From: Fusarium oxysporum f. sp. lycopersici 4287
Lineage: Eukaryota; Ascomycota; Sordariomycetes; Hypocreales; Nectriaceae
Assembly: GCF_000149955.1 (NCBI RefSeq)
Contig: NC_030991.1
Span: forward strand, 2,601,571-2,665,570
Direction: 5' to 3'
DNA: 64,000 bases
The position numbers and the translations under genes were made by a program. This document shows, one piece after another, positions 55,401 to 62,699 of this stretch (position 1 is the stretch's first letter; each line of letters opens with the position of its first letter). The notes beneath the pieces were generated by a model, which made no database searches, had not been told where the DNA came from, and worked only from the letters and a program-made list of their open reading frames with translations.

Positions 55401-56255
55401 GAGTAGATGCTCAAGTGCACCGATAAGCGTTGGTGCAGTTCGATCGGGAAGATAATAGTCCCAGATATAGCCAGAGTAACGGTCGGTGACCAGCATAGCT
55501 GAAGTGTAGCCTGGATCCCCACTCATGTCGTGGAAATCAATAGCGAGTCGGATTCCAGCCTTCTCGGGTGGAACTCGTCTTTGTCGACGGACTTGGCGCT
55601 TCACCTTCGCCATTCCACAAGCATCACACTCAACCGTGGAGATCCCTCTGATCTTCACCCCCCGACATTGGCCCACGAGGTGCTTGAGTGCTTCAGGCCC
55701 TGGGTGTCCAAGTCGAAGGTGCCAAAAGGTTTCGTCTCCACTGCGAGGAGGGCGTTTAGTCCACGAATCATACTGTTTCCGTTTGGCTAGGAATGCCGCT
55801 GCCGTTGTTGATTTGTCGATATACTCCAGTACGTACTGGTCGAAATGATCCGTCAATGTGCAGAGGATTGAATCATCTTTCCTGCGGATTTGGTTGTTAT
55901 TCCCTTTGGTATCCCAGTAGTAGCCCCTTTTCCGCAACTGGCGGTATGACACAATATTGCATGCAAAGTTTATGCAATGAGCTACATCTCGCAATCTGAG
56001 AAGAGAGGGTCCTTGAGGTCCTTGAACGCGAATATCCACGTTCCCGTACCCGTGAATGGCCACTGGTGACTCCCCTGCGTAGACGAAGTCTCCAGACGGT
56101 GCCGGTCGGTAGTTGAGGAACCTGCATACTTCATTAAAGATATGGATTGTCGATCCAGAGTCAAGGATGGCAGAATGTCTGAGAGGGTAGGGGGCACAGT
56201 TGAAGGCTGCGATAAAGTTGTGCATCACTAGGTAGCTTGCCTTGACGTGTGCCAT
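52428..56255 (-). CDS. Copia Pol: protease, integrase, reverse transcriptase, RNase H
   Basis: An uninterrupted frame of 1275 codons. The protease has AILDSGSTIHIF. A GAG-pre-integrase HHCC finger is seen (FWHLRLGHPG, CDACGMAK). The integrase core has LAIDFHDMSGD, ECDNEIPD and GGAERSGGVIKEKARAM. The reverse transcriptase has ARLVVRGDQQ, LQYDVVNAFVNAELKQDVYM, KALYGLRQSPLLW and LIFFYVDDLIVAY. RNase H has DVYSDASFADN, TSTTEAELLALAQAAKE and DIHNHWLRQE. The first ATG is 4 codons after the gag UGA in the same frame, so Pol is probably made as a Gag-Pol fusion by readthrough. All catalytic residues are present. Likely competent. Confidence 0.95.
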   Translation of the reverse strand: MAHVKASYLVMHNFIAAFNCAPYPLRHSAILDSGSTIHIFNEVCRFLNYRPAPSGDFVYAGESPVAIHGYGNVDIRVQGPQGPSLLRLRDVAHCINFACNIVSYRQLRKRGYYWDTKGNNNQIRRKDDSILCTLTDHFDQYVLEYIDKSTTAAAFLAKRKQYDSWTKRPPRSGDETFWHLRLGHPGPEALKHLVGQCRGVKIRGISTVECDACGMAKVKRQVRRQRRVPPEKAGIRLAIDFHDMSGDPGYTSAMLVTDRYSGYIWDYYLPDRTAPTLIGALEHLLRTLERQLQCRPEVIECDNEIPDSHQVSDFLSIKNGMRLEPSAPYAQSQNGGAERSGGVIKEKARAMRAGAKLPSFLWVEIWRAAVYLYNRTPKYIYNWKTPYERFYTYFAFRDGVVVTERKPDQTHLRVYGCKAFAMTTDALKKKNRRQRLNPRGWIGYLVGYNSTNIYRVWNPLTNKVISTRDVIFNEKETFSGDVQHLKDDLKELNEEELIQHLTDAEVPQGSSINLDASTQEEDEELSALPEGLAFEREAASYPHRGFERDLTITQGETGRTLVVGDRNREEPDGTDHPYTTARFTPYLTPETCPLRPAALLVATIREPPVRKEGENPPQLRAAKMVHVPPSAGTSPGRDGANGAPRVISTPSSYWEAAFNAGRLASVKGTWNGKVVSKRKLEKQASSASCHPDSGEPQFTGSRGESTKLMDSPNRKTQSAKLTDLGDGQRRIHRRDMPILPKRHKDLKNHPLGDLFREAEKTHLESHKEMRSWREVQREEAAGKELLDCMWVYVYKFDKHGWFTKCKARLVVRGDQQAKSTHEDTYASTLAGRSFRTLMAIAARFDLELLQYDVVNAFVNAELKQDVYMRMPGGYRKPGLILKLQKALYGLRQSPLLWQKELTTTLTNIGFKSVPHEPCCLSKGGILIFFYVDDLIVAYEKTNQRSVEWTIGKLREKYQLSGGDMLQWFLGIEIIRDRNQRLIWLSQSSFVDKITSHFRIQGGKPSLTPMTTKELLPNEERASTASIQQYQRKTGSVLYLAVITRPDIAFAVSRLCRFNMNPSDDHHEALDHLFRYLQNTRALALQLGGTDTFDVYSDASFADNTIDRKSSQAYVMKLFGGTIGWRANKQDTVTTSTTEAELLALAQAAKESMFISRLITELGVTLDNRSIIIQCDNAQTIRLINSDVALLQTKLRHVDIHNHWLRQEALANRISVRHTPTTEMIADGLTKALPAQQFQKFVMQVGLVDINDKIQERRFKELTAEDFVRAEEQLDG

Positions 56256-56267
56256 ACCCCGCCCAAG

Positions 56268-57509
56268 TCACTCGTCCTGAGTGGTTCTGTCTCTACTTTT
56301 GGACAATCGTTTGACTTCCTCCACCAAACCAGTATCGTTCTTGAGACGGTCGTTTATTAATCGTTGTATCGCTTGGTTGGGCTCCCATCCTTCGGCTTTC
56401 TGGGCTGGGAATAAGTACCAGCAGCCTCTCCAGTCATGGAAACCCAAACATCCTCGACAAGTAGGGCCGTCCGGGTTCGGATTGACGGTCGTCTCTGCTC
56501 GTTTTCGTTTTGTTGATACTCCTCTTCCGCCGCCTCGTGCTCTACGCCCACGGCCTTGGCCTCGCGTATCTCGATGTGCATAGGATGTTTCGTCCGTCGC
56601 CCAATCTGAGGCGTCTCCTTGGACTTCAATAGTGTCATTATCGCGGTCTGTGATTGCAGGTCTGTCGTTCCTGGATGCAGCGCCGTATGTGGCTGCGAAT
56701 GCGCCTCTCTTGATTCCTGACGGCCTTCCGCTAGCGTTGGCCATTTTGGCTTCGTATCGAATGTCGGCAGCGACCTCTCGATAGTTGAGGGAATTATTGA
56801 GGATTTGAGGACGTCGGTGTTGTCGGAAAGTAGATGCCCAGCTGGGGAGAACATGGTACATTGCTCGGTTCAGGTCTTCCGCCCAGCATTGCGCGTCGAG
56901 GGCATCAGGGACTTTCTTGCTGATCGCTTCGGCCATCGTCGTCTCCCACTCCGTGACCCACTCGTTGAGTTTGTTGATCTTCGGGGCTGTATGTACGGCT
57001 TTGTGGTACTTGTCGCGCGCTTCGGGTCGAAGGCGTTCGTTGTATACCACTCCAGATCTTCGTAGCTCCTGATACCACTTGTCTAATCGGTCTCCCGTGA
57101 CGCAGGATGTTTTCTGATACGTGGCCGAGACCGTCTTGAGGACAAACTCGACCAGCTTCTGCTCCTGTTTCTTCGTCTCTCTATACGCCGTTTCTTTCAG
57201 AGAGTAGATCCTGATATCATGCTCGTATTCCGCTCTTCCTTCAGACGTCAACTCTCCGATTCGCCGGGGCGGTACGTAATCTGAGCCGGGCGTCATTGTG
57301 CCACTATCGGGATCGTCCGGATCTGCTTGTCTGGGGTAGTCTCGGATTTCTGGAAGTTCTGGTCGCTGAGGCCATCGGATGCGATCGGTCGGATCAATAT
57401 ACTGCCACAGGTCGTAGGCGTGCGCCAGTTTCTTGAATTCGTTGGACCAGGAGTCCCAATCCTCCGGAGACGCGTAGCTAATGATCCTCTCGGCGTGTTT
57501 GGCCGACAT
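56268..57509 (-). CDS. Copia Gag
   Basis: From ATG 57509 the frame has 413 residues (MSAKHAERIISYASPEDWDS). It has a charged helical body (NEWVTEWETTMAEAISKKVP, then YREVAADIRYEAKMA), an RG-rich segment (DTRGQGRGRRARGGGRG) likely to bind RNA, and a CX2CX3HX4C knuckle (CRGCLGFHDWRGC), one residue shorter than the usual CX2CX4HX4C. It ends at UGA (56268-56270), followed by CUU and then pol in the same frame. Only about 72 bp separate its start from the internal LTR. Forms the particle. Confidence 0.9.
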   Translation of the reverse strand: MSAKHAERIISYASPEDWDSWSNEFKKLAHAYDLWQYIDPTDRIRWPQRPELPEIRDYPRQADPDDPDSGTMTPGSDYVPPRRIGELTSEGRAEYEHDIRIYSLKETAYRETKKQEQKLVEFVLKTVSATYQKTSCVTGDRLDKWYQELRRSGVVYNERLRPEARDKYHKAVHTAPKINKLNEWVTEWETTMAEAISKKVPDALDAQCWAEDLNRAMYHVLPSWASTFRQHRRPQILNNSLNYREVAADIRYEAKMANASGRPSGIKRGAFAATYGAASRNDRPAITDRDNDTIEVQGDASDWATDETSYAHRDTRGQGRGRRARGGGRGVSTKRKRAETTVNPNPDGPTCRGCLGFHDWRGCWYLFPAQKAEGWEPNQAIQRLINDRLKNDTGLVEEVKRLSKSRDRTTQDE

Positions 57510-57581
57510 GGTGATAGAATGAACCGAAGGTCGTATGCATTTGGGTGCGCGGGTCGCTGAGATGCAATTGAGACTCTTAAT

Positions 57582-57733
57582 TGTTAGACATTACGTGTAT
57601 TCGGTTCATTGATGTGAATTGGTGTGTATTCATGTTGTGTTCTGTTGAAATCTACCCCTTAGAGGTTTTACCATTTCGGCTGTAATCTTAAAGTATCCCT
57701 GCTTGCACGTGAGACCCCAGCACCTGTTCAACA
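57582..57733 (-). repeat. Copia internal LTR copy, immediately upstream of gag
   Basis: A 152-bp LTR copy, with a 2-bp GT insertion relative to the outer copies. It is correctly placed to be the 5' LTR of gag-pol, but its right flank (AATGT) does not match the target duplication. No polypurine tract abuts it on the coding strand. Confidence 0.85.
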
Positions 57734-58056
57734 AATGTATGCCTCGCTTTTTATAAGAGTTTCTAAACTCAGATAGTTGTATTCCTATTAACATAAACCT
57801 CTTACTAAAGTTGATCTCTACAGGACCACAGCCTACCAAGCCACGATAAGCTTAAAACTACGGCGCACCCACGGAAATCATGATTTAATGCTCTAGATAA
57901 ACTTTTTATCTAATTGCGATATAGGCCTCGCTTTCTATAGATTTTTCTGATCTTAGATGGAGGAGTTCATGTCGAAACATGTCTCCTGCCAAAACCGCTC
58001 GCCCTAGTATGGAATGCCCAGTTCACCAACTGGGATACCAGGGGATTTATGGATTG
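57734..58056. other. 323-bp spacer between internal and outer right LTRs
   Basis: The sequence does not resemble the gag-pol internal region. On the coding strand, 14 bases inside the outer LTR, CTGGTATCCCAGTTGG begins; TGGTATC resembles a methionine-tRNA primer-binding site. No coding capacity is seen. It may be the leader of a longer original element or the remainder of a tandem copy. Confidence 0.4.
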
Positions 58057-58206
58057 TGTCAAACATTACGTGTATTCGGTTCATTGATGTGAATTGGTGT
58101 ATTCCTGTTGTGTTCTGTTGAAATCTACCCCTTAGAGGTTTTACCATTTCGGCTGTAATCTTAAAGTATCCCTGCTTGCACGTGAGACCCCAGCACCTGT
58201 TCAACA
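58057..58206 (-). repeat. Copia outer right LTR (5' LTR by orientation)
   Basis: A 150-bp LTR, TGTCAAACATTACGTG to CACCTGTTCAACA, bordered on the right by the GCCAG target duplication. Confidence 0.92.
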
Positions 58207-58747
58207 GCCAGACAAGCAAGTTAGCCAGTATACTGTGCAGCTAAAAGTAGCATACCCTATAGTATTTTAATCCCTAAATAAATTAGCTAAAAATTAAATA
58301 AACCTTTTTCCTAAAATAGTATAGTTAATCTTATTAAGAGGTATTTTTAAAAGATTTTTAAAAATTTTGATTTATATAGAAAACTTTAAAATACAGTGTA
58401 TTTTACAGTATAAATAGACTTTAAAGTTTATAGCTATATAGGATTTATTTAAAAATCTAAGATAATTAATATAGCTTACTTTAGGACGTATTTATAAGTT
58501 ACCTAATTATAAGCTATTTTAAGCTTGATTTGAATTTTTAAGAATTATTTAAAAAATAGGTTTTAAGGTGAAAAGTGTACTGGCTAACTCGCTTGTCTGG
58601 CTAACTCGCTTATCAACTACGTTATACAGCTTTTAGTTTTTTTAGACTTAGCCTGAATTCTATATAAGCTTTGAAAAGTCAGCTTTTTAGGTGTAAAGTG
58701 ACGTGAGACACTCGCTTGTCTGAGACACTCGCTTATCATGTACGTTA

Positions 58748-59866
58748 GTAATTTAGCTGTAAAAAGTTGGAAGCTAAAGCTCTTGGTACCCCGCTTGTAC
58801 TGCTGTAATGACAGGAATAGGGTGGGTGGGGTACGAGTTGTAGCCTCATTAGGAGACAACATTATGTGTTGCATGTGGCTGTAAAAACATCAAGAATTGA
58901 CTAGCGGCCCCGCACTCTGCCGAGAGAGACAGACAAGGCTTCATCAAGACTTCAATCAATAAGATTACCAGTTTCTGCTCCATAATACGTTGAATCCACC
59001 CCATCATGCGCTCAATATACGTAGCGCGTATCCAACCAGTTGTGGACAATTAAAAGATGTGGAGGTGTCACGTCGGGAGGAAGTGGTTTTCGCAAAGGTG
59101 GGGTGGCGTTCGGATACTTTTGGTTTTGTAAAATTGACCTAGGTGGTCACTGAATGAAAGTATCTTTTCCAGCGTCGAGGTTCTAATCATGGCAAAACCA
59201 TGAATATTAAGTCTGGGAATTGTATTCAATAGAGGATATAAAAGCATAATTCGGCGGGGTGTGACGTGACAAGCTCACATATATCATGTGAAAGTATAGG
59301 ACCCTGGGCAGTATCTACATGGTTGCTACTGTCAAGGAATAATAAAGTTGATCCAAAGTTACGTTTATTGTGGCTTTGCGTTGCGAAATAATCTAACCAT
59401 TTTTTGTTTCTAGTGAGCCATTCGACCTTGCTTATGTATGTGTTAGTTGTAAATTACCGTCACGTCATCCTCACGCAATACCACGTGGCTAGTGGATAAG
59501 CCAACGCTGTTTTGGTCGCCATTAATGGTCATGTAATCATCACGTATTTACCTCGAGAGGTCCTCAAATAATGAGATCATTATGGCCTGTTGTAAACTTG
59601 ATATCTCTCACCCACGTTGTTATTAATTTCATTAGTCGAAAGTTCTCACATGATTGACAAAGAAGCTCCCCCGCTGTTTGCCATATATAATCAAAATTAC
59701 CTCGCTTTTTAAACTACATGACACCAATAGCATACATCAGGCCATCAGACCACCGGTAGGAACACTATCTTAGCCTTAAAACACGTTCCTGAAGGCGTCT
59801 TCCTCTCACCATTTTTTCGTTCATCGCCGCTGTTTTGACGATTCCACAAGGTTCATTCCGATATCG
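58748..59866. other. Intergenic, upstream region of alcohol dehydrogenase
   Basis: 1.1 kb of AT-rich host DNA. CCATATATAATC at about 59679-59690 is a TATA-like sequence about 180 bp upstream of the ATG. No other feature is recognised. Confidence 0.4.
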
Positions 59867-61112
59867 ATGCTTACTCAAATCTCAAGGTCATTCATTCCTG
59901 CCATCTATAGCACTGCCCGGTTTAGAACCTTGATTAACTACACTAAACTCGGTCCCAGATACTTATCTACGATGAAGGCTCTCGTCTACAGGGCAGTCAA
60001 TGCGGTATCCCTCCAGGATCGGCCTATTCCCACCCTTTCATCTCCAACTGATGCCATCATAAAGGTCACAAAGACAACTATTTGTGGTACAGACCTGCAC
60101 ATCCGAAAGGGCGATGTGGCTACCTGCCAGCCCGGCCGCGTCTTAGGTCACGAAGGCGTTGGTATTGTGCACTCCACAGGATCCTTTGTCACGCGGTTCA
60201 AGAAAGGTGATCGTGTGCTAATCTCGTGTATCTCGAGCTGCGCAACTTGCGAGTACTGTCGTAAAGGCATGTACAGCCACTGCATATCGGGAGGCTGGAT
60301 CCTCGGAAACACCATAGATGGCACGCAAGCTGAGTTTGTCCGCGTTCCATTCGCTGACTCAAGCCTTTATGCCATCCCCCCGGGTGCTGATGAGGCTGCC
60401 TTGGTCATGCTGAGTGACATATTCCCCACAGGACTAGAATGTGGCGTGTTGAATGGCAAGGTACAGCCAGGAGGCATCGTTGCCATCGTGGGATCTGGTC
60501 CTATAGGTTTGGCGGCTTTGGTCACGGCCCAGATGTACTCACCGTCCAAAATTATCATTGTCGACATGGACGCCAAGAGGCTAGAAGTTGCGAAGCACCT
60601 GGGCGCCACCAAGATAATTGACAGTTCCAAAGAGAACCCAGTTGCTAGTGTTATGGCTGCAACAGACGGCAAGGGATGCGATTCTGTTGTTGAGGCTGTG
60701 GGAATCCCAGCAACATTCGAGCTATGTCAAGAGTTACTGGCACCCGGCGGCACCTTAGCCAACGTCGGGGTTCACGGTACAAAAGCGGATCTTCACCTAC
60801 AGAAGCTCTGGGATAGAAATATCTGTGAGTGCGTTCTTCTTAAGCAAGGGTATTGCTAACCAATCGTGATACTAGCCATCACCACGAGACTTGTTGACAC
60901 TGTCACTACACCCATGCTTCTCAAGTTAGTTGGGTCAGGCAAGTTGAAGCCAAGCCTACTCATCACGCATCGTAAGCAAAAACTTGATTCAATCAAGAAA
61001 GAGCTAACCTATTGGTCTAGACTTTAAGTTCAGTGACATGGAGAAGGCTTATGAAACGTTTGGAAAGGCGGCTCAGCATGGGGCCTTGAAGGTAGTTATT
61101 GACGTGGACTGA
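59867..61112 (+). CDS. Zinc-dependent alcohol dehydrogenase, MDR family
   Basis: Exons 59867-60824, 60876-60971 and 61021-61112 join in frame to 381 residues. The introns are GTGAGT...ACTAG (51 bp) and GTAAGC...TCTAG (49 bp). The catalytic zinc site shows CGTDLHIRKGD and GHEGVG. The structural zinc site is CATCEYCRKGMYSHC. The Rossmann motif VGSGPIGLAALVTAQ and a following acidic residue (VDMDAKRLEVA) indicate NAD. The N-terminal 35 residues (MLTQISRSFIPAIYSTARFR) are basic and lack acids, like a mitochondrial presequence; MKALVYRAV after it is the usual start. It would interconvert alcohols and aldehydes or ketones; the substrate is not readable. Motifs are complete and it is likely functional. 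Confidence 0.93.
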
Positions 61113-62319
61113 ATGTTTGCATATGTTTCGATGTTATGACCGTCTGATGTAGTATATTTCTGAGTTCTAGTACTATTTCCGAAGGACATTCCAATGAAAC
61201 ATTCGGACATCATAGTTATATATAATCAGCATGTGCTAGATTAGCCTGGGTTGGCATGAAAGATAGGTCACTGAGTAGCGCAATATCGACGGCGCGGCTT
61301 CAATGTTGGAAACACACCGCAGAAATACCTTCGTGTCCTTATACGCAGAGATGAGGGATGTCTCAAACGTTGGAAGACCAGGGTAGAGATAGACTCCCGA
61401 GCGATTGGGTACACATCTTCTCCGATATCAACGAGAAGAAGCTACATCATGTTAGTCGAATTATCTAAGGCTCGGATGTCATGTCGTATTAATTACGGTA
61501 TCAGACTTGGTCAACGCAGGATGGCGAAGACCTACGTTGGCGCTGATCGTCATTACGCGCAAGTGAAGCAGCGCTGAGGCAGGATGTGGCCACGAACGAA
61601 ATTAATATTATTCTCAATGTTGAAGACGTTTAAAGATTGATAAGTTATTATTCATTAGAAGATTGCTGAGACGCAGATAACATCACACGTCAGCCCGAGT
61701 CGAGAGGGGTCTGCACCGGTCGGTTAATTAAGCCTGTATTCAGAATCATAAGTCTAGAGTGTGATCCACAGAAGTTCGCAGAGTAACTCCGGTGGGGATT
61801 GCGGCTCAGCAGCTTGGGCCCACCGGTGGTGATGTGAAGATATCATGGTGGCATCCGGTACGTTCAGTTGTTGAATATACATATACTGTCGGTATTTAGT
61901 TGGCTGCTGAGACCAAGTTCTAGAGGCTCATTCTTGGCGTAGAGTGCGGTGATCTCACTCATTTGCCCCCTACTATGGAGTACCTCCAAATCCTTCATCA
62001 CAACTACATGGGCGTGCCTAGTCATCAGATCACACACACCTCATTCCCATAATAATCATGAAGATTAGGTTTCGTTTTGATGGCATCAAAGGGTTCATGC
62101 ACAGACGAGGCGGGCCAAGACCATACCTCCTCCTACAAATGAGCCTAGATGCTTGAGCATACCAGCCCACTTTGAGGGACTTCCCAGATGATAAATTGTT
62201 TGACAGCGGGCCGCTTCAAATCAACAGATGAACTGTCAAGGCACTCTGACCCATGCGAAGATGAATCCTTCATGTACCGTGTCTAAACAGGCTAGTCTGA
62301 TGTCAATTGAGCTAGGATC
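61113..62319. other. Intergenic, no gene recognised
   Basis: 1.2 kb between the dehydrogenase and a solo LTR. No RNA gene, repeat or coding sequence recognised. Confidence 0.4.
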
Positions 62320-62470
62320 TGTTGAACAGGTGCTAGGATGTCACCTGCAAACAGGAATACCTTAAGATTACAAATCGCAATAGTAGAACTTTAAAGGGGA
62401 AGATTTTGACACAAAACAACATAAATACACAAATCTGAATCAATAGACCGAATACACGTAATGTTTGACA
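62320..62470 (+). repeat. Old solo LTR of the Copia family
   Basis: A 151-bp LTR in the opposite orientation to the full copy's plus-strand reading, TGTTGAACAGGTGC to GTAATGTTTGACA. It is flanked by the 5-bp duplication GGATC (62315-62319, 62471-62475). It is clearly diverged from the three LTRs at 52190-58206, so it is an older insertion reduced to one LTR by recombination. Confidence 0.88.
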
Positions 62471-62699
62471 GGATCCTTCATTTTTACCATCACACTCAGC
62501 CATTCCAGTTGTACTCTTATTTCGGCCTTATTAGAAGGCATTGGTGTTTTGTTAGGCTTGTTAAGGCTTCTAACGTATCTCACCACCCCGCCCACCCCCC
62601 ACCGCCCGATTGGTGATAGTCTCAACACCAACAGATAGCATCTATGACGCGGATATCTCACGGTTGCAATTCTTATTCAATTAATTCCAAGTTTTTAAA
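62471..62699. other. Left edge of a Pogo-type element
   Basis: TAACGTATCTCACCACCCCG at 62571 could be the left end (TA then ACGT, followed by C-rich repeats CACCCCGCCC and CACCGCCC). The right end is outside the window, so this cannot be confirmed. Confidence 0.3.

Larger units (their letters stand above)
52190..58206 (-). mobile_element. Ty1/Copia LTR retrotransposon with three LTRs
   Basis: It is flanked by the 5-bp target duplication GCCAG (52185-52189, 58207-58211). The terminal LTRs (52190-52339, 58057-58206) begin TGT and end ACA and are 150 bp. A third LTR copy lies at 57582-57733. Next to the left LTR a run of C (G on the coding strand) is a good polypurine tract. gag and pol read leftward. 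The order protease, integrase, reverse transcriptase, RNase H is that of Copia. Confidence 0.93.
52164..58622. mobile_element. MITE D, containing the Copia element
   Basis: It is flanked by TA (52162-52163, 58623-58624). The left end is ACGTAGTTGATAAGC then GAGTTAGCC; the right end is the inverse with two GGCTAACTC copies. Its own length is about 437 bp (52164-52189 and 58212-58622). The body beginning AGTATACTGTGCAGCTAAAA resembles MITEs B and C. The Copia element has inserted between the first 9-mer and the second. Confidence 0.9.
45803..58745. mobile_element. MITE B2, expanded by nested insertions
   Basis: It is flanked by TA (45801-45802, 58746-58747). The ends carry ACGTACATGATAAGC and GAGTGCCTC/GAGTGTCTC repeats like B1. 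Its own sequence is 45803-45911, 51968-52163 and 58625-58745, about 430 bp, and aligns piecewise with B1. LINE-T1 lies between the first two pieces and MITE D (with Copia inside) between the last two. Confidence 0.92.

Noticed and set aside
52190..57733. Copia element ending at the internal LTR (57733) as a complete insertion
   Set aside because: The bases right of 57733 do not match GCCAG, whereas those right of 58206 do, so the outer LTR marks the true end.
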